64,000 nt of DNA, taken from NCBI RefSeq assembly GCF_009184395.1, contig NZ_WEIC01000002.1, forward strand, positions 496,001 through 560,000, given 5' to 3'. The position numbers and the translations under genes are program-made. Each line of letters begins with the position of its first letter. The stretch's first letter is position 1. This DNA is from Amylibacter sp. SFDW26. GTDB taxonomy: Bacteria > Pseudomonadota > Alphaproteobacteria > Rhodobacterales > Rhodobacteraceae. The notes beneath the pieces are model-generated. The model worked only from the letters and a program-made list of their open reading frames with translations, was not told where the DNA came from and ran no database searches. Below, piece by piece: positions 46,533-54,936 of this stretch.

Positions 46533-47500
46533 CCCCGACCGTGCGGAGCATCCCAGTCAATATGTGGTGTGATTGGGATAATGCGGTTAGGACTGATCGT
46601 ATCGTGGCTGTAATGATAATGACGAATGATGTGATCGAAATTCACCGTCTCAGATACGCCAGCATGTTGATACAATTCACGCGTATAGGCCCATAGATTT
46701 GGAAAGTCGACGATCCTGTTGCGATTACACTTGAAATGTAAAACATAGACGGGGTCAAAGCGCACAAGCGTGGTGAACAATCGCCAATCAGCCTCGGTAA
46801 TTTGATCGCCTGCCAAATAGCGGCTTTGGCTTAAATGGTTTTCGACCCAATCCAATGCTTCAAACAATGTCTTCACAGCACCATCATAAGCAGATTGTGT
46901 TGTCGCGAAGCCCGCTTTGTAAACACCATTGTTGATGCTGGAATAAATACGGGTGTTGATCTCATCAATCTGTTCTTGCAGATGTTCAGGATAGTAATCC
47001 GAGGTGTCTCCTGTAACATCGTTGAACGCCGTATTGAACATGCGGATAATTTCAGAGGATTCATTGGACACAATCGTATTCGTATTTTTATCCCATAAGA
47101 TAGGGACAGTTGTGCGCCCCGTCATGTCAGGTCTAGCTTTGGTATAAATATCGCGAATGAAAGACGAGCCATGCAAACGATCGCCTTGTGCAACCCCATT
47201 ATGTTCAAACGTCCAGCCATCATCCAACATATCAGGATGAACGAAATCCACGGTAATATGATCTTCTAACTTTTTGAGCTTGCGAAAAATCAACGTGCGA
47301 TGCGCCCACGGACAGGCGGCTGATACATATAAATGATACCGACCACTTTCAGCTTTAAACCCACCAATGCCAGACGATCCCGCAGACCCATCGGCTGTGA
47401 TCCAATTGCGAAATGCCGCGATATCACGCACAAATGTTCCATCAGATTTTTTTGTGTCATACCATTCGGTTGACCACTTTCCATCGACAAGCTGACCCAT
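46529..47500 (-). CDS. Glutathionyl-hydroquinone reductase (Xi-class GST)
   Basis: A 323-residue enzyme that removes glutathione from glutathionyl-hydroquinones. The CPWAHR motif (ACPWAHRTLIFRKLK) contains the catalytic Cys, and WDKNTNTIVSNESSEIIRMFN and DWRLFTTLVRFDPVYVLHFKCN are hallmarks of the YqjG/ECM4 family. The ATG at 47500 follows AGGAG. Length is standard for the family. Confidence 0.93.
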   Translation of the reverse strand: MGQLVDGKWSTEWYDTKKSDGTFVRDIAAFRNWITADGSAGSSGIGGFKAESGRYHLYVSAACPWAHRTLIFRKLKKLEDHITVDFVHPDMLDDGWTFEHNGVAQGDRLHGSSFIRDIYTKARPDMTGRTTVPILWDKNTNTIVSNESSEIIRMFNTAFNDVTGDTSDYYPEHLQEQIDEINTRIYSSINNGVYKAGFATTQSAYDGAVKTLFEALDWVENHLSQSRYLAGDQITEADWRLFTTLVRFDPVYVLHFKCNRNRIVDFPNLWAYTRELYQHAGVSETVNFDHIIRHYHYSHDTISPNRIIPITPHIDWDAPHGRG

Positions 47501-47795
47501 ATCATTTCTCCTATTTGCAAACAGGATAAACGAAGGAAGTGTTGTGTAAATGCGCACAAACAATACAAAGGGTGTTGATTAAACGCGCACATAATAATCA
47601 AATCGATGTCGCTCAAGTGCCGCATGTGGGCGTGAATCGGATTGCAACCAAACCACCCTATGCCTATACATCGATTCAACGAAGCCCGTAAGGGTCAGAG
47701 AGGAGCGTTTTGGCGCGTTGACCCAAACAGGGGATGCAACAAAACATCGTTATCCAAAAGACGCCCCTATTCTGTTTGAAATTAAAGGAGCGACT
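47501..47795. other. Spacer between GST and the cobalamin operon
   Basis: Divergent promoter region for the reductase and the cbiX-cob operon. I searched for a cobalamin riboswitch (B12 box GCCACTG with upstream stems) and did not find one. No convincing gene; a frame upstream of the small protein at 47796 (from 47718) is not supported by a ribosome site. Confidence 0.5.
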
Positions 47796-48014
47796 ATGAA
47801 GAACTTTCTCATCATTTCATTCACATTACTGCCATCCACTGCTTTTGCGCATTACGGCCATCTTGGCGAGGCATTAGGTCACGACCATTGGCTGGGTGCT
47901 GCTGCTATTGGCACTGCCATCGCGCTGGGTTTGTTGAATGCTGTCAAAGGCAGCAAAAAACGTGATGAAGAAGAGCAAGAAGAAGTCTCCACAGAAGAGG
48001 GACAAGAAGCATGA
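47796..48014 (+). CDS. Small His-containing membrane protein at head of cob operon
   Basis: A 72-residue protein: signal-like N-terminus (MKNFLIISFTLLPSTAFA), then HYGHLGEALGHDHWLG with four His residues, a hydrophobic segment (AAIGTAIALGLLNAV) and a strongly acidic C-terminus. It resembles the DUF6732-type proteins seen beside cobalamin genes. The His cluster after the signal peptide could bind cobalt or nickel outside the cell. AAGGAG precedes the ATG; it overlaps cbiX by 4 bases. Confidence 0.75.
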   Translation: MKNFLIISFTLLPSTAFAHYGHLGEALGHDHWLGAAAIGTAIALGLLNAVKGSKKRDEEEQEEVSTEEGQEA

Positions 48015-49120
48015 GTGGCACACAAGAAAAAATTGGTGTGATGATTTGCGGGCATGGTTCCCGCAGTGAAGATGCTGTGCGTGAATTCTCTGTTCTTGCT
48101 GAACGTTTACCAGCTTATTTGCCACCAGAATGGCCTGTTGAATACGGTTACCTTGAATTTGCAAACCCTGTAATCCGTGTGGGTTTGGACAGTTTGCGCG
48201 ACCAAGGCTGTACAAAAATCCTCGCCGTCCCTGGTATGTTATTTGCTGCGATGCATTCCAAAAATGATATTCCAACAGTGCTGAACAAGTACGCTGCTGA
48301 AAATGACATCGATGTCTCTTACGGCCGCGAACTGGGCGTTGACCCTAAAATGATCGCAGCCGCAGGTGGGCGCATTCAAGATGCTGTTGATAAAGCAAAT
48401 GCAGAGCATGGTGAAGTGGCGATTGCAGACACAGCTTTGGTTGTTATCGGTCGTGGTGCATCAGATCCTGATGCGAATTCGAACGTGTCTAAAATTGCCC
48501 GCATGTTGTGGGAAGGTTTTGGTTTCGGTTGGTGCGAAGTTGGTTATTCAGGCGTGACATTCCCATTGGTGGAACCGTGTTTGGATCACGTGGCAAAGCT
48601 TGGTTACAAGCGTGTCATTGTTTTCCCATATTTCCTATTTTCAGGTATCTTGATCGACCGTATCTACGGTTTCACTGATAAATGTGCTGAAAAATATTCA
48701 GATATTGAATTCGTAAAAGCTGGTTATTTGAATGACCATGATAAAGTCATCGAAACTTTTGCTGAGCGCGTGACAGAACAAGTGGGTGAAATTCCTCCGC
48801 CAAACTGTGCGACCTGTAAATACCGCACACAGATTTTGGGCTTTGAAGATGAGGTTGGCGCACCACAAGAAAGCCACCATCACCATGTGGAAGGTCAAGG
48901 GGCAACAGCCCCTGGTTCAAACGTTGGGGATTGTAATTTGTGCGATACATTCTGTACGGGTGAATGTCGTTTGGATATGGACCATCACCACCATCATGAC
49001 CACGACCATTCGCATGATCACGGACACAGCCATGACCATCACCATGATCATGACCATGCACATCCTGTTTACCCGCATGCAAAGCACCCACATGGCCCAG
49101 AAAGCACCCGTAAAAAGTGA
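48011..49120 (+). CDS. cbiX: Sirohydrochlorin cobaltochelatase with His-rich tail
   Basis: A 369-residue CbiX-type chelatase that inserts cobalt into sirohydrochlorin or a related precorrin. The N-terminal chelatase domain starts IGVMICGHGSRSEDAVREF with the catalytic His in MICGHG; a second half-domain repeats the fold (VVIGRGASDPDAN and VFPYFLFSGILIDR). C-terminal additions are CATCKYR, a CNLCDTFCTGEC cluster of four Cys and a tail of about 40 residues with more than 20 His, as in long CbiX proteins that bind Fe-S and store cobalt. It is translationally coupled to its neighbours. Confidence 0.93.
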   Translation: MSGTQEKIGVMICGHGSRSEDAVREFSVLAERLPAYLPPEWPVEYGYLEFANPVIRVGLDSLRDQGCTKILAVPGMLFAAMHSKNDIPTVLNKYAAENDIDVSYGRELGVDPKMIAAAGGRIQDAVDKANAEHGEVAIADTALVVIGRGASDPDANSNVSKIARMLWEGFGFGWCEVGYSGVTFPLVEPCLDHVAKLGYKRVIVFPYFLFSGILIDRIYGFTDKCAEKYSDIEFVKAGYLNDHDKVIETFAERVTEQVGEIPPPNCATCKYRTQILGFEDEVGAPQESHHHHVEGQGATAPGSNVGDCNLCDTFCTGECRLDMDHHHHHDHDHSHDHGHSHDHHHDHDHAHPVYPHAKHPHGPESTRKK

Positions 49121-49782
49121 TCAAGGATACGCCGCATATCCGCAAGCTGCCTTATGAACGCTCACCAACTGCGATTTATAAGCAAAGCTTTGCCACGGTT
49201 CAAAAGGAAGCGCGATTAGACCGGTTTCCTGACGATCTGCATGCTGTTGCGACGCGTCTTATCCACGCGTGCGGTATGGTTGAAATTGCAGATCGTTTGA
49301 GCTTTTCACAAGATGCTGGTCAAGCAGGGCGTGATGCGTTGTTGGCAGGTAAACCGATACTGTGCGATTGTGAAATGGTCGGTGCGGGGATTATTCGCCG
49401 CTACTTGCCAAATGACAATCAGGTCATCGTGACGTTGAATGATCCATCTGTTCCTGATCTTGCAAAAGAGATTGAAAATACGCGCTCTGCTGCTGCCGTG
49501 GAATTATGGAAAAACCACTTGGATGGAGCTGTCGTAGCGATTGGCAATGCACCAACAGCTTTGTTCCATTTGCTGGAATTGATTGATGCAGGCTATCCAA
49601 AACCCGCTTGTATCCTTGGGTTCCCAGTGGGTTTTGTGGGGGCAGCAGAAAGCAAAGCTGAACTTGCAAGCAATTCGCGTGGTTGCGATTTCGTCGCATT
49701 GCGCGGGCGCAAGGGCGGATCCGCTATGGCCTCTGCTGCAGTCAATGCATTGGCGGCTGGCCTGATCGAGATTAAACAATGA
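49117..49782 (+). CDS. cobH: Precorrin-8X methylmutase
   Basis: A 221-residue enzyme that moves the methyl group from C11 to C12 to give hydrogenobyrinate or its cobalt form. The catalytic His50 lies in RLIHACGM; GKPILCDCEMVGAGI and the C-terminal LRGRKGGSAMASAAVNAL are family-specific. The start is GTG at 49117, within the GTGA overlap with cbiX. Confidence 0.95.
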   Translation: MIKDTPHIRKLPYERSPTAIYKQSFATVQKEARLDRFPDDLHAVATRLIHACGMVEIADRLSFSQDAGQAGRDALLAGKPILCDCEMVGAGIIRRYLPNDNQVIVTLNDPSVPDLAKEIENTRSAAAVELWKNHLDGAVVAIGNAPTALFHLLELIDAGYPKPACILGFPVGFVGAAESKAELASNSRGCDFVALRGRKGGSAMASAAVNALAAGLIEIKQ

Positions 49783-50978
49783 CCGCGTGGTTGCATATTG
49801 TCGGCATCGGCGAAGATGGTGTGGATGGTTTATCCCCTAAGGCGCGCGCGGCTGTCCAAAACGCAGACTATATCGTAGGCGGCAAACGTCATCATGCATT
49901 GATTGGCGATGTTTCTGCAGAACGCATCAACTGGCCTTCGCCCTTTGATGCGCTGATTTCTCAATTGCAATCTCTGCGGGGGGAAAATGTCGTGGTTCTG
50001 GCAACAGGTGATCCGCTGTGGTTCTCCGTTGGCAATAATATCGTGGCTGCATTCGATATGGCAGAGGTGCAATTTCATGCACATGTTGGCGCGTTTCAAC
50101 TGGCTGCTGCGCAAATGGGCTGGGCATTGCAAGACGTGGATTGCCTCTCAGTGCATGGCCGCCCGATTGAACGGATAAAACCACTTTTGCAAAACGGCCG
50201 AAAACTGTTGTTGCTGACCAGCAATGGTGCCGCAGTTTCTGAGATTGCCGCTTTTCTGGAGGAAGCAGGGTTTGGGGATAGTCAGCTAACGGCGCTGTCT
50301 CATTTAGGTGGAGCTGATCAAACTCGTTTCGAAGGTAATGCAATGAATTGGGCGCATAAAGTTCCCGATCTAAACACACTTGCAATTGAATGCATCGCGG
50401 ATGCTGTTGAGCATATCATGCCACAAGGTTCTGGCCTGCCTGATGATGCTTTTGAGCACGATGGCACAATGACCAAACAAGAGGTGCGTGCGATCACTTT
50501 GGCCAAACTGATGCCCATGCCAAATGCCCTGTTGTGGGACGTTGGCTGCGGTTGCGGATCGGTTGCCGTGGAATGGATGCGCAGCGCGCGCAATGCCCGT
50601 GCTATTGGTATCGAAACCCGCGCAGACCGCCGCGCTTTTGCCAAAGCGAATGCGTTGAATTTGGGTGGGTTCGACCTACCATTGATCGATCAGCCCGTAC
50701 CAGATGCGCTGAATGATCTAGAGGCGCCTGATGCCATTTTTGTAGGTGGCGGATTAAGTGCGGAAACCTTTGAAGCATGCCTTGTCGCCCTAAAACCAAT
50801 GGGCCGTTTGGTCTGCAACGCGGTGACGCTTGGATCTGAACAAGTGCTGTTGGATAAACACGCAGAACACGGGGGTGAGTTAAGCCGCCTACAGTTTTCC
50901 CGTGCTATCCCTGTCGGCAACAAAATGGGTTGGAAACCAGCAATGCCTGTCACCCAATATAGTCTGGTAAAAAGATGA
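49779..50978 (+). CDS. cobL: Precorrin-6Y C5,15-methyltransferase (decarboxylating)
   Basis: A 399-residue fusion of CbiE-like C5 methyltransferase (residues 1 to about 205, WLHIVGIGEDGVDGLS, LATGDPLWFSVGNNI) and CbiT-like C15 methyltransferase/decarboxylase (about 215-399, LWDVGCGCGSVAVEWMRS as the SAM-binding motif, IFVGGGLSAETFEACL). It overlaps cobH and cobI by 4 bases each. Confidence 0.95.
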   Translation: MTAWLHIVGIGEDGVDGLSPKARAAVQNADYIVGGKRHHALIGDVSAERINWPSPFDALISQLQSLRGENVVVLATGDPLWFSVGNNIVAAFDMAEVQFHAHVGAFQLAAAQMGWALQDVDCLSVHGRPIERIKPLLQNGRKLLLLTSNGAAVSEIAAFLEEAGFGDSQLTALSHLGGADQTRFEGNAMNWAHKVPDLNTLAIECIADAVEHIMPQGSGLPDDAFEHDGTMTKQEVRAITLAKLMPMPNALLWDVGCGCGSVAVEWMRSARNARAIGIETRADRRAFAKANALNLGGFDLPLIDQPVPDALNDLEAPDAIFVGGGLSAETFEACLVALKPMGRLVCNAVTLGSEQVLLDKHAEHGGELSRLQFSRAIPVGNKMGWKPAMPVTQYSLVKR

Positions 50979-51676
50979 ACGGAAAACTTTACGGAATTGG
51001 TCTGGGTCCAGGTGATCCAGAATTGATGACGCTGAAAGCAGCGCGCCTAATTGGCAACGCGTCTTGTCTCGCGTATCCAACCTTGGACAGTGGTAGCAGC
51101 TTCGCGCGTTCCATCGCCGAAACCCATATTACTGATGGCACAAAAGAAATCGCAATCGAAATTCCAATGTCCGTGGCGCGTAAACCTGCCCAAGACGCCT
51201 ATGATAAAGGTGCCGAAGAAATTCGCGCGGTTCTGGAAACTGGCAAAGACGTCGTGGTGTTATGCGAAGGTGATCCATTTTTCTATGGTTCCTTCATGTA
51301 TTTGTTTTCCCGTCTGTCAGGTGATTTCGATGTGGAAATTGTACCAGGTGTAAACTCCGTCTCTGCCTGTGCATCTGTTGTAGAACGTCCATTGGTGGCG
51401 CGCAGCGAGGTACTGACAATCGTACCCGCGACCTTACCTGCCGAAGAACTTGCGCAAAAAATCGCGAATGCAGAAGCGATTTCCGTGATGAAGGTTGGAC
51501 GACATCTGAGCAAGGTTAAAGCTATCCTAACTGATCAAAACCTCATGGAGTACGCGCACTATATCGAACGTGCGACCCTTCCAAACCAAAAGGTGATGCC
51601 GCTGGCGGATGCGCCAGAGAAAGCACCTTATTTTTCAATGATCCTCGTTTCAAAAGGAAATGACCCGTGGCTGTAA
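50975..51676 (+). CDS. cobI: Precorrin-2 C20-methyltransferase
   Basis: A 233-residue tetrapyrrole methylase (KLYGIGLGPGDPELMTLKAARLI, LCEGDPFFYGSFMYLF, VEIVPGVNSVSACAS). It adds the C20 methyl group to precorrin-2 or, in the early-cobalt route, cobalt-factor II (then named CbiL); sequence alone does not decide which. It overlaps cobL by 4 and the CbiG-CobJ fusion by 10 bases. Confidence 0.92.
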   Translation: MNGKLYGIGLGPGDPELMTLKAARLIGNASCLAYPTLDSGSSFARSIAETHITDGTKEIAIEIPMSVARKPAQDAYDKGAEEIRAVLETGKDVVVLCEGDPFFYGSFMYLFSRLSGDFDVEIVPGVNSVSACASVVERPLVARSEVLTIVPATLPAEELAQKIANAEAISVMKVGRHLSKVKAILTDQNLMEYAHYIERATLPNQKVMPLADAPEKAPYFSMILVSKGNDPWL

Positions 51677-53466
51677 ATCCTGTAATTCTTTGTCTGTCCC
51701 GCTCTGGCGAGACGACAGCCCATAAAATCGCGCAAACGTTTGGCTATGCAGTGCACGGCCGCGAAGGTCGCGTTGACCAAGCAGATGCATTCTTTGCAAA
51801 TGCTTTGGATCATGTACGCGATCTATTTGCCGCCAAAACACCTGTGATTGGCGTATGTGCCAGTGGTATCTTGGTGCGCGGTGTAGCACCACTATTGAGC
51901 GACAAAACAGCAGAACCACCTGTTATCAGCGTGGCGGATGATGGTTCAACGGTCGTACCACTTTTGGGCGGGCACCGTGGTGCCAACCGTTTGGCAAAAG
52001 AACTGGCTGATGCGTTGTCTGGTCATGCGGCTGTGACAACAGCGGGTGATATCGCAATGGGTGTCGCATTGGATGAGCCCCCATTGGGATGGCGTTTGGC
52101 AAACTCTGAAAACGCAAAGGGTGCAATGGCGGCGATGCTGGCGGGTGATGGTGTTCAGATCGAAGGCGAAAATATCTGGGATTTGGAAACAACGCCAAAC
52201 GGTGCGGTTAAATTAATCACAACGGACAAGCCAATTGCGGGGGATGATACGACACTGATTTATCACCCACAAAAATACACGCTTGGTGTGGGCTGTGCGC
52301 GAAATTGCGACCCGCAGGAGCTGTGGGGTTTGGTGCAAAAAACACTTGCCGATAATGACATTGCCCAAGGTTCAATCGCAGCCATCGGTTCGCTTGATCT
52401 AAAGGCGGATGAGCCTGCCATGAACCAACTGGCAAACCGTCTTGGCGTGCCGTTCCGTATTTTCACAGCGGCGGAATTAGAAGCGCATGCTGGCGATTTG
52501 GCAAACCCATCTGATGTGGTGTTTACAGAGGTCGGATGCCACGGTGTATCCGAAGGTGCTGCATTGGCATTGGGCGATAATGCAGTGCTGAAAATCGAAA
52601 AGCAAAAAACCAAAAACGCAACATGTGCATTGGCAGTTTCTGCGGAACCAGTCACAGAATTCAAAGGCCGTTCACGTGGTAAACTCTCGATCATTGGCAT
52701 TGGACCAGGCCAAGCCTCATGGCGCACACCAGAAGCCAGCCAATTGGTCGCTGAAGCCGAAGAATTAGTTGGCTATGGCCTGTATATCGACCTGCTAGGC
52801 CCATTGGCCTACGGAAAAACACGATCTGATTTTCACCTTGGTGCTGAAGAAGATCGTTGTCGGTTTGCCCTAGAACAAGCCGCAAAAGGCAAAAACGTTG
52901 CGCTGATCTGTTCTGGTGATGCGGGCATCTATGCAATGGGCGCTTTGGTATTCGAATTGATGGACCGTGGCCCAGATGAAATGGGTGTGTCGGATGCTGC
53001 ACACCGCGTTGAAGTGAAATGCACACCAGGTGTCAGTGCTCTGCAAGGGGCTGCCGCGCGTGCGGGTGCTCCATTAGGGCATGATTTCTGTGCAATCTCA
53101 TTGTCTGATTTGTTGACGCACCGCACAGATATCATCAAACGTTTAAATGCAGCAGCTGAGGGCGATTTTGTGATTGCGTTCTACAACCCAGTTTCCATGA
53201 AGCGCCGCACATTACTGGCAGAAGCGCGCGATATTCTGTTGCAACACCGTCCAGCTGATACGCCTGTTATGTTGGCGCGCTCCTTGGGTCGCCCAGATGA
53301 AAGCGTTCGGTACCGTAAATTGTCAGAGCTTGAGGTGGATGAGGTCGATATGATGACTGTTGTTCTAGTGGGCTCATCAAACTCTAAACTTGCAGAATTG
53401 GGCGAAGGCCCGCGCATGTACACACCACGCGGTTATGCCCGCAAAATCGATGGAGATTTATCATGA
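51667..53466 (+). CDS. CbiG-CobJ fusion (cobalt-precorrin-5A hydrolase / C17-methyltransferase)
   Basis: A 599-residue bifunctional protein. Residues 1 to about 335 are CbiG-like (IGVCASGILVRGVAPLL, GGHRGANRLAKELADAL, then GVGCARNCDPQELWGLV typical of the CbiG C-terminal domain), the lactone hydrolase of the anaerobic route. Residues about 338-599 are a tetrapyrrole methylase CobJ/CbiH (SIIGIGPGQASWRTPEASQL, ICSGDAGIYAMGALVFEL, CTPGVSALQGAAARAGAPL). The start is GTG at 51667. Fusion of ring-opening and ring-contraction steps supports early cobalt insertion with cbiX. A 4-base overlap joins it to cobM. Confidence 0.9.
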   Translation: MAVNPVILCLSRSGETTAHKIAQTFGYAVHGREGRVDQADAFFANALDHVRDLFAAKTPVIGVCASGILVRGVAPLLSDKTAEPPVISVADDGSTVVPLLGGHRGANRLAKELADALSGHAAVTTAGDIAMGVALDEPPLGWRLANSENAKGAMAAMLAGDGVQIEGENIWDLETTPNGAVKLITTDKPIAGDDTTLIYHPQKYTLGVGCARNCDPQELWGLVQKTLADNDIAQGSIAAIGSLDLKADEPAMNQLANRLGVPFRIFTAAELEAHAGDLANPSDVVFTEVGCHGVSEGAALALGDNAVLKIEKQKTKNATCALAVSAEPVTEFKGRSRGKLSIIGIGPGQASWRTPEASQLVAEAEELVGYGLYIDLLGPLAYGKTRSDFHLGAEEDRCRFALEQAAKGKNVALICSGDAGIYAMGALVFELMDRGPDEMGVSDAAHRVEVKCTPGVSALQGAAARAGAPLGHDFCAISLSDLLTHRTDIIKRLNAAAEGDFVIAFYNPVSMKRRTLLAEARDILLQHRPADTPVMLARSLGRPDESVRYRKLSELEVDEVDMMTVVLVGSSNSKLAELGEGPRMYTPRGYARKIDGDLS

Positions 53467-54254
53467 AAGTTTACTTTATCGGTGCAGGCCCAGGTGACCC
53501 TGATCTGATCACAGTTAAGGCCAAAGGCCTGATCGAAAAATGCCCAGTGTGCCTGTTCGCGGGTTCCTTGGTGCCAGAGGCAGTTGTGGCGTTCGCGCCA
53601 AAAGATGCGATTGTCAAAGACACGGCAGCAATGACATTGGATGACACACATGCGGAAATTTTGGCGGCACGCGATCGTGATGAAGATGTGGCGCGTGTGC
53701 ATTCTGGTGACCCCTCTTTATACGGTGCGATTGCCGAACAAATCCGTCGCCTGCGCAAAGACGGCATCGATTTTGAAATCATCCCAGGTGTGCCAGCCTA
53801 TGCAGCAATGGCTGCTACGATTGGTCAAGAATTGACGATTCCAGAGGTGGCGCAATCCATCATTCTGACACGTATGTCGATGCAATCGACTGGTATGCCC
53901 GAAGGGGAAACATTGGATAACTTTGGGCGGACAGGTGCCACGATTGCGATCCATCTTGCTGTGCGTAACATGCGTGAAATCGAACGTCAGTTAATCCCAC
54001 ACTACGGCGAAGATTGCCCAGTGGTTGTCGGTTACCGTGTTGGTTGGCCAGATCAAATGATTATCCGTGGCACATTGGCGGACATCCGTAAAAAAGTCCG
54101 CAAAGAGAAAATCACGCGTACAGCTTTGATCCTTGTTGGTCCTGCCTTAGCTGCCTCAATCGACTTCAAAGATTCAGCGCTTTATGATCCGAAGATGCCG
54201 CATGTCTTACGCCCTGTTGTGGGTGTGGATTTGGTTGAGGATCACAATACTTAA
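53463..54254 (+). CDS. cobM: Precorrin-4 C11-methyltransferase
   Basis: A 263-residue tetrapyrrole methylase (KVYFIGAGPGDPDLITVKA, VHSGDPSLYGAIAEQIRRL, EIIPGVPAYAAMAATIGQELT, TRMSMQSTGMPEGE). It matches CobM/CbiF. It is the last cob gene here; no cobK/cbiJ, cobF/cbiD, cobG, cobB or cobN is present in the window, so the rest of the pathway lies elsewhere. Confidence 0.94.
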   Translation: MKVYFIGAGPGDPDLITVKAKGLIEKCPVCLFAGSLVPEAVVAFAPKDAIVKDTAAMTLDDTHAEILAARDRDEDVARVHSGDPSLYGAIAEQIRRLRKDGIDFEIIPGVPAYAAMAATIGQELTIPEVAQSIILTRMSMQSTGMPEGETLDNFGRTGATIAIHLAVRNMREIERQLIPHYGEDCPVVVGYRVGWPDQMIIRGTLADIRKKVRKEKITRTALILVGPALAASIDFKDSALYDPKMPHVLRPVVGVDLVEDHNT

Positions 54255-54261
54255 GCAAATC

Positions 54262-54286
54262 GGCGTATGATGAAAAGTCATACGCC
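54262..54286 (+). terminator. Hairpin after cobM
   Basis: GGCGTATGA (54262-54270) and TCATACGCC (54278-54286) form a perfect 9-bp stem with a 7-base loop. No T-run follows, so it may be a weak terminator or a 3' stabiliser of the cob transcript. The stretch after it contains the palindrome CTGTGCACAG. Confidence 0.5.
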
Positions 54287-54413
54287 CTGTGCACAGGTTG
54301 TGCACGTGGATCATACAGGCCATTTGAGTGAAATAATGATGACGTTACTGTGTCAAAATGTTCATTGAAATGTAACATTGATCCGTCATGATGCACCCCA
54401 TAAGGATGGTGTT

Positions 54414-54758
54414 ATGGATACATATTTCTCAGCAGATATTTTAGCGGGCATGCGCCGCGCCGAAGATAAAGCACGCCGTAAAAAGAACCGTTTACGGATC
54501 AAAGCGGGCGAAGAAATTTACCCCGTTTTACGCAACTGGTCTGGTGGGTTTTCATTGCCGGCAGAACAGGCGCCAAACTTGCGTGGTTTTGTTGATTTAT
54601 ACGACGGTGCAAAGCATCTGTCGCAATGTCTGATCATATATTCCAAGGTCGAATCCGGTGAAATGATTTATGAATACAAACGCCACACAGCAGTTGGCGA
54701 AGCGATGCCTGTGGATTTCGTTCAAGATTCATTTAAGCCAGTTGCTTTGTTGACATAA
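54414..54758 (+). CDS. Hypothetical protein, 114 residues
   Basis: A small soluble protein that I do not recognise. The N-terminus is basic (MRRAEDKARRKKNRLRIKAG) and the middle has SLPAEQAPNLRGFVDLYDG and IYSKVESGEMIYEYKRHTAVG, suggesting a compact alpha/beta domain. Codon use and composition look like the neighbouring real genes. ATG at 54414 is preferred; an in-frame codon at 54378 gives a 12-residue extension. It stands between two operons without obvious functional link. Confidence 0.65.
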   Translation: MDTYFSADILAGMRRAEDKARRKKNRLRIKAGEEIYPVLRNWSGGFSLPAEQAPNLRGFVDLYDGAKHLSQCLIIYSKVESGEMIYEYKRHTAVGEAMPVDFVQDSFKPVALLT

Positions 54759-54808
54759 CGACTCATCAAATGTGAAGAAATCTGCGTTTGTGTGTTTTTA
54801 TGTGCAAG

Positions 54809-54837
54809 ATAATTAGTATTTTTAGGATATAATTAGT
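54809..54837 (+). repeat. Direct repeat upstream of dgcN
   Basis: The 9-base sequence ATAATTAGT occurs at 54809-54817 and 54829-54837, 20 bases apart (two helical turns), with a third, weaker copy (CTAATTTAAT) at about 54847. This is a plausible operator for a regulator of the D-glutamate operon; the protein is not in this window. Confidence 0.45.
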
Positions 54838-54907
54838 CGTATCTTCTAATTTAATCACATTAAGCGCGTTACTTTAGAACGTTCATTCAGCTGCTTTTGG
54901 TAAATAG

Positions 54908-54930
54908 CTCGAGAAACACAAATTCTCGAG
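54908..54930 (+). promoter_or_regulatory. Inverted repeat overlapping the dgcN ribosome site
   Basis: CTCGAGA (54908-54914) and TCTCGAG (54924-54930) are perfect 7-base arms with a 9-base loop, ending 6 bases before the dgcN ATG. The only ribosome-site-like sequence (CGAGGG) is inside the right arm, so a folded transcript would hide it. It could act as an mRNA switch or as a DNA operator. Confidence 0.5.
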
Positions 54931-54936
54931 GGCATC

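Noticed and set aside
47501-47795. Cobalamin riboswitch before the cob operon
   Set aside because: Neither the B12 box nor the usual stems were found on the plus strand; the minus-strand leader at 46023-46148 is also without them.
47718-47795. Upstream extension of the small protein at 47796
   Set aside because: No ribosome site, and the signal peptide begins at the ATG at 47796.
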